From: Veillonellaceae bacterium SB90
GTDB taxonomy: Bacteria > Bacillota > Negativicutes > Selenomonadales > Selenomonadaceae
Direction: 5' to 3'
Length of the DNA: 64,000 bases
Assembly (NCBI GenBank): GCA_902364065.1
Contig: CABJCJ010000002.1
Span: 1-64,000, forward strand
Shown: piece after piece, positions 16,628 through 25,328 of the stretch
How positions within the stretch are numbered: the stretch's first letter is position 1
Layout of the letters: each line of letters starts with the position of its first letter
Made by a program: the position numbers and the translations under genes
The notes under the pieces: model-generated
The model's input: the letters and a program-made list of their open reading frames with translations, nothing else
What the model was told of the DNA's origin: nothing
The model's database searches: none

Positions 16628-17057
16628 GATACGGCAGGCAGACCTTGAGGACCGATGCGGCGAGTGAGCCTGACTCCACCGTGTTCCACTGGCCATCGGC
16701 ATGGATCTTCCAGACCATCTCACCCTCGTCGTACATGTATTTGTAGATGTACGGCTGGCCCTTGTCCGTGTCGGAATGGAACGTGTAGACGACGCAGTTG
16801 AAATGGTCCTTGTCGGGATTGTAGATGCTGTTCGTGTCGACGACATCCTTCTCGTAGACGATATTCTGGTAAGCCGTGACATAGGCTGCCTGCGTCACAG
16901 CAGGTGCCGCGAAGAACGCGAGCCCAGCCAGGAGCGGCACGCAAAGCGCCGCGGTCTTTTTGCCGAATGCCTTCGACATCATGCGCCCGGCAGACTTCCC
17001 TGCCTGTGCAAAAGATTGTACCGATACCCGGTTCACCATGTTCATGAAATGTTTCAT
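16620..17057 (-). CDS. Small exported protein of unknown function
   Basis: 145 residues. A basic N-terminus, a hydrophobic stretch (TAALCVPLLAGLAFFAAPA) and a likely signal peptidase site after VTQA-A give a mature protein of about 88 residues rich in Tyr and Asp. I recognise no family. The mature part has two cysteines (in FNCVVY and KVCLPYL) that could form a disulfide. ATG 17057 has GAGG nine bases upstream. It has its own promoter at 17121-17149 and lies upstream of ahcY, with an inverted repeat overlapping its end. Confidence 0.75.
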   Translation of the reverse strand: MKHFMNMVNRVSVQSFAQAGKSAGRMMSKAFGKKTAALCVPLLAGLAFFAAPAVTQAAYVTAYQNIVYEKDVVDTNSIYNPDKDHFNCVVYTFHSDTDKGQPYIYKYMYDEGEMVWKIHADGQWNTVESGSLAASVLKVCLPYLK

Positions 17058-17120
17058 GCTTTATGACCTCTATTCTGTGATTTGATGACGCGCACGGATT
17101 TCCCAGACGCGCTTGCATCC

Positions 17121-17149
17121 AGTATAGGCGAAACGCCTGCACAAGACAA
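17121..17149 (-). promoter_or_regulatory. Promoter of the small exported protein
   Basis: Leftward -35 TTGTCT (17144-17149), 17-bp spacer, -10 TATACT (17121-17126), about 65 bp before the ATG. Confidence 0.7.
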
Positions 17150-17219
17150 GCCCCTTTCTGCACAGATGCAGAACTTCTCCAACAGGGCCTGGGGTGCATC
17201 AGCTTCCGGCATTCAAAAA

Positions 17220-17239
17220 AGAGCCTCGTGCGAGACTCT
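17220..17239 (-). terminator. Terminator of pckA
   Basis: 9-bp stem (17220-17228 with 17231-17239) with a two-base loop, followed leftward by six Ts; right after the pckA stop codon. Confidence 0.85.
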
Positions 17240-17277
17240 TTTTATCATATGAGATTTTGATGCAAATGTCTGATGGA

Positions 17278-18927
17278 TCAGAGCTGCGGGCCGGCAGCAA
17301 CGAGTGCCTTGCCCTCATCATCGAACGTGTACTTCTTGTTGAAGTTGTCGATGAACATCTGAGCGAGCTTCTTGGCTCTCGTATCCCACTCGGACTCATC
17401 CTTGTAATCCCACTTGGATTTGGACGGATCCTTGTAGGTATCCTTCGGATCGAGGACTTCCGTAGCAACGCCTTCGAGCTTCGTCGGGATCTCGAGGCCG
17501 AAGTACGGGATCTTCTTCGTCGGAGCTTCGTTGATGGCACCGCTGTGGATGGCGTCGATAATGCCGCGCGTATCCTTGATGGAGATGCGCTTGCCATAGC
17601 CGTTCCAGCCCGTGTTGACGAGGTATGCCTTCGTGCCGTTGGCCTTTACGCGCTTAACGAGTTCATGCGCATATTTCGTCGGCGGCAGCTCGAGGAAGGC
17701 CTGACCGAAGCAAGCGGAGAACGTCGGCGTCGGCTCCGTGATGCCGCGCTCCGTGCCAGCCAGCTTGGACGTGAAGCCGGAGAGGAAGTAATACTGCATC
17801 TGTTCCGGCGTCAGGATGGAAACCGGCGGCAGGACACCGAAAGCATCGGCTGCGAGGAAGATGACGCTCTTGGCAGCCGGAGCAGCGCTGCGGTCATTGA
17901 CAAAGCCCTTGACCGTGCTCTTGATGTGATCGAGCGGATACGATACACGCGTATTCTCCGTGATGCTCTTGTCGGCGAAATCAATCTTGCCATTCTCGTC
18001 GAGGACAACGTTCTCGAGGAGTGCGTTGCGCTTGATGGCGCCGAAGATGTCCGGCTCTGCATCCTGGTCGAGGTTGATGACCTTTGCATAGCAGCCGCCT
18101 TCGAAGTTGAAGATACCATCGTCATCCCAGCCGTGCTCATCATCGCCGATCAGCAGGCGCTTCGGATCCGTCGACAGCGTCGTCTTGCCCGTGCCGGAGA
18201 GGCCGAAGAAGATAGCCGTGTTCTGGCCCTGCTTATCCGTGTTGGCGGAGCAGTGCATGGCAGCGATGCCCTTGAGCGGCAGGAAGTAGTTCATCATGGA
18301 GAACATGCCCTTCTTCATCTCGCCGCCGTACCAGGTGTTGATGATGACCTGCTGGCGCTCCGTGAGATTGAAGACAACGGCCGTATCAGAATGCAGGCCG
18401 AGTTCCTTGTAGTTCTCGACTTTTGCCTTCGAGGCATTGAAGACGACGAAGTCCGGTTTGAAGTTTGCTTCCTCTTCCGGCGTCGGTTTGATGAACATGT
18501 TGCGGACGAAATGAGCCTGCCATGCAACTTCCACGATGAAGCGGACAGCCATGCGCGTGTCCTTGTTGGCGCCGCAGAAGCCATCGACGACGAACAGGCG
18601 CTTGTTGGAGAGCTCCTTCTTCGCGATGTCCTTTACCGCCTTCCAAGCTTCCTTGGAAGCTCTGTGGTTATCGTTATGATATTCTTCAGAATCCCACCAT
18701 ACCGTGTCATGGGAGGTTTCATCATCAACAATGAATTTATCTTTCGGAGAACGGCCCGTGAAGATACCGGTCTTAACATCAACGGCGCCAAGTTCAGAAA
18801 CCTGACCTTTTTCATAGCCCGTGAGGCCTTCTTTGGTCTCTTCCTCGAACAACGTCTTGTAAGAAGGATTGTAGAGGATTTCCGTTACGCCCGTGATTCC
18901 ATACTGACTAAGATCGATGTTTGCCAT
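17278..18927 (-). CDS. pckA: Phosphoenolpyruvate carboxykinase (ATP)
   Basis: 549 residues, the usual length of the ATP-dependent enzyme. Hallmarks: [13 protein letters not shown] near residue 57, the P-loop [11 protein letters not shown], the metal-binding [12 protein letters not shown] and [10 protein letters not shown], and [11 protein letters not shown]. It interconverts oxaloacetate and phosphoenolpyruvate. In succinate/propionate-forming anaerobes it often works in the carboxylating direction, though direction cannot be read here. Start ATG 18927. Single gene with a near-consensus promoter and a terminator. Confidence 0.97.
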   Translation of the reverse strand: MANIDLSQYGITGVTEILYNPSYKTLFEEETKEGLTGYEKGQVSELGAVDVKTGIFTGRSPKDKFIVDDETSHDTVWWDSEEYHNDNHRASKEAWKAVKDIAKKELSNKRLFVVDGFCGANKDTRMAVRFIVEVAWQAHFVRNMFIKPTPEEEANFKPDFVVFNASKAKVENYKELGLHSDTAVVFNLTERQQVIINTWYGGEMKKGMFSMMNYFLPLKGIAAMHCSANTDKQGQNTAIFFGLSGTGKTTLSTDPKRLLIGDDEHGWDDDGIFNFEGGCYAKVINLDQDAEPDIFGAIKRNALLENVVLDENGKIDFADKSITENTRVSYPLDHIKSTVKGFVNDRSAAPAAKSVIFLAADAFGVLPPVSILTPEQMQYYFLSGFTSKLAGTERGITEPTPTFSACFGQAFLELPPTKYAHELVKRVKANGTKAYLVNTGWNGYGKRISIKDTRGIIDAIHSGAINEAPTKKIPYFGLEIPTKLEGVATEVLDPKDTYKDPSKSKWDYKDESEWDTRAKKLAQMFIDNFNKKYTFDDEGKALVAAGPQL

Positions 18928-19022
18928 TTGCTGTCAACCTCTTTCATCAAAATCTGGTTTTTCAACCTATTGAGAGATATTTCACATTCGTCTTTCTTGT
19001 GTGAACCCTCAACTCAAGTATT

Positions 19023-19051
19023 ATATTAACTTATCCATTCATAAATGTCAA
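19023..19051 (-). promoter_or_regulatory. Promoter of pckA
   Basis: Leftward -35 TTGACA (19046-19051), 17-bp spacer, -10 TAATAT (19023-19028), within an AT-rich stretch. The untranslated leader would be about 90 nt. Confidence 0.8.
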
Positions 19052-19186
19052 ATATTTATTTCACCTGCTTTTTAATGTTTTATTTATTGCTATTATTTTG
19101 CTTTATTTACTGTTTTTTAATAGGGAGAGCGATAAAATGCGAAACCCAAAGGGGATGCCAATCTCAGCGCCCTCTATCACGTGCAA

Positions 19187-19246
19187 AATCTTGTCCAAGG
19201 ACCTCTTCCGCCCCTTCGGGGCACCTTCCCCGTGCGCGGGGAAGGC
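19187..19246. repeat. Structured intergenic repeat, short copy
   Basis: Two adjacent perfect hairpins: CCCC-TTC-GGGG (19211-19221) and an 8-bp stem CCTTCCCC/GGGGAAGG (19224-19245). They are preceded by the 24-base string (19187-19210) that also opens the copy at 47997. It lies in the 380-bp gap between thrC and pckA, upstream of the pckA promoter. Compared with the longer copies it lacks the GGATGCCCCCGGCATCC and GCGCTTCGCGC hairpins. Confidence 0.8.
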
Positions 19247-19275
19247 ATTGCGTTGAGGCGCATTCATGCAAAAAA

Positions 19276-19303
19276 GGCCGGCCGTGGTTGCCCACGGCTG
19301 GCC
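19276..19303 (-). terminator. Terminator of thrC
   Basis: 12-bp near-perfect stem (19276-19287 with 19292-19303, loop 4) followed leftward by six Ts. Confidence 0.9.
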
Positions 19304-19309
19304 GCTTGT

Positions 19310-20809
19310 TCAGCTGTTCTTCTTTTCGGCAAAGCGCAGCACGGACTGCTCCATCCCTTCCGGCGTGCAGGTGCCGTCGTGACGGATCTCCTTGTTGCGC
19401 AGAGACGCGAGCCCCTTGGGGATCTTCGTGCCGCTCACGGCGGCGAGGCGGTCGAGCAGCGCAAACTCGTCGAGCCCCCCGGTCTTCTCACCGAGCGCCT
19501 CGAGCACGCTGCCGTTGAATTTATACGGGCTCGCCGTCGACACGACGACCATGTGATGCGCGTCGCCCGTTTCCTTCTGATAATGTTCGGCCACACGCCA
19601 AGCCACGGCCGTATGCGGATCGGCAACATAGTGCTCCTTGGCAAAGACCTCGCCGATGCAGGCCTTCGTGTCCTCGTCAGACGTCCAGTCGGCCCAGAAG
19701 ACCTGCTGGATCTTCGCGAGGAGGTCCGCATCGATCTCATAGCGTCCCGTCTCGCGCAGCTGCTGCATCCAGCCGGCGACCTTCGCCGCGTCATCCGTCA
19801 TATGGTAGAGCAGGCGCTCGAGGTTGCTCGAGATCAGGATATCCATCGACGGCGAGATTGTCTTGTAGAAATCGCGATTGCGGTCGTAGACGCCCGTGCG
19901 CAGGAAATCCGTCAGCACGTTGTTCGTGTTCGATGCGCAAACGAGCTTGTGCACGGGCAGCCCCATGCACTTCGCGTAGAAGCCCGCGAGGATGTCGCCG
20001 AAATTGCCCGTCGGCACCGTGAAATCGATTTCCTCGCCCGCCTCGATGCGGCCGGCGGCCAGGAGGTCGGCATAAGCGCTGAAATAGTAGACGATCTGCG
20101 GCACGAGGCGGCCCCAGTTGATGGAATTGGCCGACGAAAGGCGGATGCCCGCCTCCTGCAGTTCATCGTTGAACGGGCGGTCGCCAAAGATCTGCTTGAC
20201 GCCGCTCTGCGCGTCGTCGAAGTTGCCGCGCACAGCCGTGACGTTGACATTTGCGCCCTCCTGCGTCAGCATCTGCAGGCGCTGGATACGGCTGACGCCA
20301 CCCTCGGGATAGAAGACCATGATCTTGATCTGCGGGACATCGCGGAAGCCCTCGAGCGCGGCCTTGCCCGTATCACCCGACGTCGCGACGAGGATCAGCA
20401 CCTCGTCCTTTGTACCTGTCTTCTTGAGTGCCGTGCTCATGAGCTGAGGCAGGAGCTGCAGGGCCATGTCCTTGAAGGCGCTCGTCGGGCCGTGCCAGAG
20501 CTCGAGGACGCTCGTCGCGCCACAGGCCACAACGGGCGCGCGCTTTGCCGTATCGAAGCGGCCGTTGTTGTAGGCGCGCTCCACGCAGCCCTCGATCTCC
20601 TCCGCCGTGTAATCCGTGAGGAACAGCGAGAGCACAGCCTTGGCGCGCTCTTCATAGGAAAGCGGCTGCAGGCCGCGGATGAAATCCAGCGTGACGGCAG
20701 GGATGCTCTCGGGCACGAACAGGCCCCCATCCTCCGCGAGGCCGTCGATGATGGCCTGCGCCGAAGCGCGCGATGCTGCATTTCCTCTGGTACTCTTGTA
20801 GTTCAACAC
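19310..20809 (-). CDS. thrC: Threonine synthase
   Basis: 499 residues, PLP-dependent; converts O-phosphohomoserine to threonine. The N-terminus (NYKSTRG, then EDGGLFVPESIP) and the lysine context TSAFKDMALQLLP identify the longer threonine synthase class. LVATSGDTGKAALEGF and the VPTGNFGDILAGFYAK phosphate-binding loop follow. Its partners ACT protein-hom-thrB sit at the right end of the window, so the pathway is split between two loci. Start is GTG 20809 or TTG 20806, both just after AGGAGGAGA. It has its own extended -10 promoter. Confidence 0.96.
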   Translation of the reverse strand: MLNYKSTRGNAASRASAQAIIDGLAEDGGLFVPESIPAVTLDFIRGLQPLSYEERAKAVLSLFLTDYTAEEIEGCVERAYNNGRFDTAKRAPVVACGATSVLELWHGPTSAFKDMALQLLPQLMSTALKKTGTKDEVLILVATSGDTGKAALEGFRDVPQIKIMVFYPEGGVSRIQRLQMLTQEGANVNVTAVRGNFDDAQSGVKQIFGDRPFNDELQEAGIRLSSANSINWGRLVPQIVYYFSAYADLLAAGRIEAGEEIDFTVPTGNFGDILAGFYAKCMGLPVHKLVCASNTNNVLTDFLRTGVYDRNRDFYKTISPSMDILISSNLERLLYHMTDDAAKVAGWMQQLRETGRYEIDADLLAKIQQVFWADWTSDEDTKACIGEVFAKEHYVADPHTAVAWRVAEHYQKETGDAHHMVVVSTASPYKFNGSVLEALGEKTGGLDEFALLDRLAAVSGTKIPKGLASLRNKEIRHDGTCTPEGMEQSVLRFAEKKNS

Positions 20810-20913
20810 AATCTCCTCCTGCCAGCGCCCCCGCGGGACACTTTGATATTTGATAATAAAACGAACTATGTTAAAATGGAAAAAGGTTCCCCACTCGTCA
20901 TCTCGTTTTTGAC

Positions 20914-20922
20914 ATTATACCA
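20914..20922 (-). promoter_or_regulatory. Extended -10 promoter of thrC
   Basis: TGG-TATAAT read leftward (-10 at 20914-20919), with no clear -35. It gives a leader of about 100 nt with no recognised riboswitch or T-box. Confidence 0.6.
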
Positions 20923-21055
20923 TAGATTGCGCGCAAATCCTATAGAAATTGTTAAATTGTCAGCGCAGAAAACACGCAGTTTCATTTTTGTTACATAAAA
21001 AGCGTCATTTCTTCAAGAATATCACGCTTTTGTAATCATCAGAGACACGGAAAGG

Positions 21056-22954
21056 GTGTTGAATTTGTTGAACATTGCCATGGTACAGATGGAGGTCATT
21101 CCCGGCCATCCCGACGAGAACACACAACGCATCCTCGCCTTTATCGACGAGGCCCACCAAAAGCACGCCGACATCGTCATCTTCCCCGAGATGGCTGTCC
21201 CCGGCTACTTCCTGGGCGACACCTGGGAGCAGCCCGCCTTCCTGCGCGACTGCGAGAGCTACGGGCAGGACATCATCGCGGCCTCTACGGGCATCACCGT
21301 CATGTTCGGCAACGTCGCCGTCGACTGGCAGAAGAAGAACAATGACGGCCGCGTGCGCAAGTACAACGCGTTCTTCATCGCACAGGACGGCAAGCTCGTA
21401 CAGCCCGACAACATGCCGTACCCCTACACCATCAAGACGCTCATGCCGAATTACCGCGAATTCGACGACACGCGCCATTTCTTCAGCCTGCAGAAGCTCG
21501 CGCGCGAACTCGGCACAACGCCGCAGAAGCTGCTCTCACCCGTGAGCCTCAAGATCCGCGGCCAGCGCTTTGAAGTCGGCTGCCTGCTCTGCGAGGACGG
21601 CTGGAGCGACGACTACGAGCTCGCACCGCTCAAGATCCTGGAAGAGGATGCCATCGACTTCTACGTCAACATCTCGGCTTCCCCTTACACGCTCGGCAAG
21701 AACGACAAGCGCAACCGCGTCTTCGGTCGCCAGGCGAAGGATGCCGGCGTGCCGCTTTTCTACGTCAACTGCATCGGCCTGCAGAACAACGGCAAGACCG
21801 TCTACACCTTCGACGGCTCGAGCACGGCATATTCGGGCAGAGGCGACGTCGTCTACACGGCGCCGGAATACAAGGAAGACCTCAGGATCCTGCCGCTTGA
21901 TGGTCTCAAGGATATGCCCGCAGCCCCCGTACCCGAAGAACCCGACATCGCGCATATCTACCGCGCGCTGCATTACGGCGTCGGCCATTTCCTCCAGAAC
22001 ATCCACATGAAGAAACTCGTCATCGGCATCTCGGGTGGCATCGATTCTGCCGTGGCCGCCGCGCTCTACGCGAAGGTCGTGGGTCCCGAGAACCTCCTGC
22101 TCGTCAACATGCCGAGCGTCTACAATTCCGCGACGACGAAAGGCCTGTCGCAGCAGCTCGCGGAGAACCTCGGCTGCCAGTACATGATCGTGCCGATCCA
22201 GGAATCCGTCGACCACACGATCAGGCAGCTCGAGCAAACGCCGATGACGCTGCTCGGCGACGGCAGCACGTCATATCTCAAAGTCTCTTCCTTCGTCGCC
22301 GAGAACATCCAGGCGCGCGACCGCAGTGCGCGCGTGCTCGCAGGAGCGGCGGCGGCGTTTGGCGGCGGCTTCACCTGCAATGCCAACAAGGCCGAGACGA
22401 CTGTCGGCTACTCGACGCTCTACGGCGATCAGTCGGGGTTCCTCGCCGCGCTCGCCGACCTCTGGAAATACCAGGTCTATGCGCTCGCTCACTACATGAA
22501 CGACGTCGTCTACGGGCGCGAGGTCGTGCCGCAGGGCATTATCGACATCGTGCCGTCGGCCGAGCTCTCCTCGGCACAGAACGTCGACGAGGGCAAGGGC
22601 GACCCCATCAAGTACCCGTATCACGACTACCTGTTCCGCTCCTTCATCGAGCGCTGGCAGAAGGCCACGCCGGAGGACCTCTTAACCTGGTACGAGGAGG
22701 GTACGGTCGAGAAGAATCTCGGCTGCGAGGAAGGCCTCGTGGCCAAATACTTCCCGACGGCCGCCGACTTCATCAGCGATCTTGAGCGCTGGTGGAACCT
22801 CTTCTGCGGCATGGCCGTCGCCAAGCGCATCCAGGCGCCGCCGATCCTCGCCGTGAGCCGCCGCGCCTACGGCTTCGACCACCGCGAGGCACAGAACGGC
22901 GCTTACTACACGCGCCGCTACCGCGAGCTCAAGAAAAAACTGCTGCAGGAATAA
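21056..22954 (+). CDS. nadE: NAD+ synthase, glutamine-hydrolysing
   Basis: About 630 residues in two domains. Residues 1-270 are a nitrilase-fold glutaminase (Glu in IVIFPEMAVPGY, Lys region, Cys in VGCLLCEDGWSDDY). From about 310 is the ATP-pyrophosphatase NAD synthetase with PP-loop GISGGIDSAVAAALYAK. It amidates nicotinic acid adenine dinucleotide using ammonia channelled from glutamine. The initiation codon is uncertain: GTG 21056, TTG 21065 and TTG 21068 are all in frame after AAAGGG, and TTG 21065 has the best spacing (8). It is one of only two plus-strand genes, divergent from thrC. Confidence 0.95.
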   Translation: MLNLLNIAMVQMEVIPGHPDENTQRILAFIDEAHQKHADIVIFPEMAVPGYFLGDTWEQPAFLRDCESYGQDIIAASTGITVMFGNVAVDWQKKNNDGRVRKYNAFFIAQDGKLVQPDNMPYPYTIKTLMPNYREFDDTRHFFSLQKLARELGTTPQKLLSPVSLKIRGQRFEVGCLLCEDGWSDDYELAPLKILEEDAIDFYVNISASPYTLGKNDKRNRVFGRQAKDAGVPLFYVNCIGLQNNGKTVYTFDGSSTAYSGRGDVVYTAPEYKEDLRILPLDGLKDMPAAPVPEEPDIAHIYRALHYGVGHFLQNIHMKKLVIGISGGIDSAVAAALYAKVVGPENLLLVNMPSVYNSATTKGLSQQLAENLGCQYMIVPIQESVDHTIRQLEQTPMTLLGDGSTSYLKVSSFVAENIQARDRSARVLAGAAAAFGGGFTCNANKAETTVGYSTLYGDQSGFLAALADLWKYQVYALAHYMNDVVYGREVVPQGIIDIVPSAELSSAQNVDEGKGDPIKYPYHDYLFRSFIERWQKATPEDLLTWYEEGTVEKNLGCEEGLVAKYFPTAADFISDLERWWNLFCGMAVAKRIQAPPILAVSRRAYGFDHREAQNGAYYTRRYRELKKKLLQE

Positions 22955-22974
22955 GCAGCGACAAGCACATACGG

Positions 22975-22995
22975 GCCTGCCCTGACGGGGCAGGC
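22975..22995. terminator. Hairpin between convergent nadE and pilC-like genes
   Basis: 8-bp GC stem (22975-22982 with 22988-22995) in the 60-bp gap between two converging genes. It has no clear T tract, so its role as a terminator is tentative. Confidence 0.4.
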
Positions 22996-23014
22996 TGTCA
23001 CCAGATGGACGCTC

Positions 23015-24271
23015 TCAGCCGAGGGCGTCCATTGTCGTAAGCAGGGGCAGCATGACGGCGAGCACGAAGAAAAAGATCATGGCGCCGACGACGAGCGTCA
23101 GCACGGGCTCGACGAGGACCTCGAGGCGGCGCAGCCTCTCCTCATAACAGAAGCGCGCAAGGCCGGCGCCGCGCTGCATCATCTCCTCGAGGCGGCCGGC
23201 CGCTTCGCCTGACCGCAGCAGGGCCATGAGAAAGGACGGCAGCATGGCGCCGCGAAGCGCAGCCGTCAGCGGCTTGCCGCGGCGCAGGCGCGCGTGAGCC
23301 CGCTGCAGCGAGAGGCGCAGGAACGCATTGCGGGGGGCTTCCATCGCCAGGGCAAGCGCGCGGTCCAGGGGCACGCCGTGATGCAGCAGGACGGCGAGCA
23401 GCGACAGAATGATCTGCCACTCGCCATAGCGGAGCAATGTGCCGAAGAACGGCAGGCCAAGGAACAGGCGGTCGAGCCTTTGACTCAGCCCCGGACGCGA
23501 AAACAGCCAGCCGAAAAAGACGCAGCTGACGGCAAAAAGCGCTGCCGTGGCCGCGCCGTGCTGCTGCAGGAAAGCCGAGAGCGCAAGCAGCACGCGCGTG
23601 GGCCAGGGAAGCTCGGCCGCGAGACTCGTGAGCAGCGCGGCAAAGGCCGGCAGCAAAAAGACGGTCATGAGCGTGCCGGCTAGAAGCGTCACAAAAAACA
23701 GCAGCACGGGATATGCCATGGCCGCGCGGAGCTTCGCGCGCGTCTTCATCGCAAGTTCCATATGGTCCGCGAGTTCCGGCAGGATGGAGGCAAGGGCGCC
23801 GCCCGCCTCGCCCAGCGCGATGAGCTGGCAGACACTGTGCGGGAAGACCGCCGGGTATGCTGAAAGTGCCGCCGAAAGGGATGTTCCCGCCAGCACCTGC
23901 CCGCGCAACGCACCGACCATCTCCTCATAACCATCGCGGCGCCCGTCTCCAGCCTGCATGGCGCCGAGTGCCTCGTGCAGCGGCAGCCCGGCGGACGTCA
24001 GCAGGGCGAGCTGGCGCAAAAAGAGCACACAGGCCCGCCGCCCCGATGGCAGGCGCCGCGAAAAGACGGGATGGGTGCACGCAGATGCGAGCAGGCAGCG
24101 CAGGCCAGGCAGGGTCTCCTTCCTCTCCGCCTGCTCCAGCGGGGTCAGCGAGGCCACCCAGAGCCCGCGCTGTCGGATCTCACGGGCAGCCTCACGGCGC
24201 GAAGCGGCTTCGACGTCGCCTGCAAAGTGCTCGCCCGTGCGGCTTCTCGCCTCATACGAAAAATGTGCCAC
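23015..24271 (-). CDS. Type IV pilus / type II secretion inner-membrane platform protein (PilC/GspF)
   Basis: 418 residues with two GspF domains. The N-terminal part (FSYEARSRTGEHFAGDVEAASRREA) and the LFLRQLALLTSAGLPLHEAL core are typical, as are the three membrane segments (around AYPVLLFFVTLLAGTLMTVFLLP, the middle HGAATAALFAVSCVFFGWLF and the C-terminal VVGAMIFFFVLAVMLPLL). It anchors the assembly ATPase and pulls (pseudo)pilins from the membrane. GTG start overlaps the preceding ATPase gene by 20 bp. Last gene of a three-gene unit; no pilin, PilM-N-O or prepilin peptidase gene is nearby. Confidence 0.9.
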   Translation of the reverse strand: MAHFSYEARSRTGEHFAGDVEAASRREAAREIRQRGLWVASLTPLEQAERKETLPGLRCLLASACTHPVFSRRLPSGRRACVLFLRQLALLTSAGLPLHEALGAMQAGDGRRDGYEEMVGALRGQVLAGTSLSAALSAYPAVFPHSVCQLIALGEAGGALASILPELADHMELAMKTRAKLRAAMAYPVLLFFVTLLAGTLMTVFLLPAFAALLTSLAAELPWPTRVLLALSAFLQQHGAATAALFAVSCVFFGWLFSRPGLSQRLDRLFLGLPFFGTLLRYGEWQIILSLLAVLLHHGVPLDRALALAMEAPRNAFLRLSLQRAHARLRRGKPLTAALRGAMLPSFLMALLRSGEAAGRLEEMMQRGAGLARFCYEERLRRLEVLVEPVLTLVVGAMIFFFVLAVMLPLLTTMDALG

Positions 24272-25328
24272 CTGTCATCCCTCCTCCCCGTTCTTCGCGC
24301 TGGTACCGTTCACGCGTCTTTGCCGTGATGCGCCCCTCCTGATAAAGCTGCGCGACGGCACGTTCCATCGTCTGCATGCCCGCTTGCTGGCAGCGCATCA
24401 TGACGGAAGGCAGCTGCTCGTATTTGCCCTGCCGGATCAAGCTGCAGACTGAAAGCTCGCGCAGGAGCACCTCGACGGCCGCCACGCGCCCGCCGCCGCT
24501 TGCCGGCAGCAGCTTCTGCGCGAGCACGGCCTGCAGGACTCTTGCGACCTGCTCGCGCACGCAGGCGCGCTCCCCCTGTTCATAGAAGGATTCGATGCGC
24601 GCGGGAGCCTCGACCGCCCGGCGCGTGTGCAGTGTGCCGAAGACGAGCATGCCGCTCTCCGCCGCCATCAGCGCGGTCGTCAGCGCCTCGCGGTCGCGCA
24701 GCTCCCCGACGAGCAGGACATCCGGCATCTCGCGCAGCGCACTGCGCAGTGCCGCGGGAAATGAGCAAAAATCCCGCCCGAGCTCGCGCTGATTGATGAG
24801 CGACCTTGCCGGCGTAAAAACGTATTCGACGGGATCCTCAAGCGTCAGGATGTGGCGCGCCTCATTCTGGTTGATCGCGTCGAGGCAGGCCGCGAGCGTC
24901 GTCGTCTTGCCGGAGCCCGTGGGCCCGCAGACGAGCACGAGGCCGCTCGTGAGGGCAAGGATGCGGTCAAGCGCCGCCCGTGCAGGCAGATTGAGCGCCA
25001 CAAGACTCGGGACCGCGGGCGGCAGGAAGCGCAGGACAGCCGCGGGCTCTCCCCTTTGCCAGAAGGCGTTGCCGCGCAGCCGCCAGGAACCGTGAGAAAA
25101 GGCAAAGTCCACCTCCTCGCGCGCCTGCAGCCGCATGAGGCTTGACGCGCCCAATTTCTCCTCGAGCCAGGCGAGAAGCGCGGAGCTTTCGACGCGTTCC
25201 GCCCCGAAGGGCATGAGCTGGCCATCCACGCGCAGCCAAACGCGCTGTCCGGCCGTCAGGTAGAGGTCCGAAGCCTTTTGGCGGCAGCCCGCCGCCAGGG
25301 CCTCATGAAAGAGCGCTGCCATCGCCAT
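24252..25328 (-). CDS. PilT-like secretion ATPase
   Basis: About 358 residues, the size of PilT retraction ATPases. N-terminal domain with SDLYLTAGQRVWLRVDGQLMP, then Walker A GPTGSGKTTT, Asp box, Walker B and the His box FGTLHTRRAVE. A PilT-type LLVGELRD segment is present. The frame is open upstream to 25481, but ATG 25328 has GGAGGG six bases ahead and gives a normal length. It overlaps pilB by 26 bp and pilC by 20 bp. A PilT without visible pilins could act as a second motor for a pilus or DNA-uptake machine whose other parts are elsewhere. Confidence 0.88.
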   Translation of the reverse strand: MAMAALFHEALAAGCRQKASDLYLTAGQRVWLRVDGQLMPFGAERVESSALLAWLEEKLGASSLMRLQAREEVDFAFSHGSWRLRGNAFWQRGEPAAVLRFLPPAVPSLVALNLPARAALDRILALTSGLVLVCGPTGSGKTTTLAACLDAINQNEARHILTLEDPVEYVFTPARSLINQRELGRDFCSFPAALRSALREMPDVLLVGELRDREALTTALMAAESGMLVFGTLHTRRAVEAPARIESFYEQGERACVREQVARVLQAVLAQKLLPASGGGRVAAVEVLLRELSVCSLIRQGKYEQLPSVMMRCQQAGMQTMERAVAQLYQEGRITAKTRERYQREERGGGMTGGTFFV

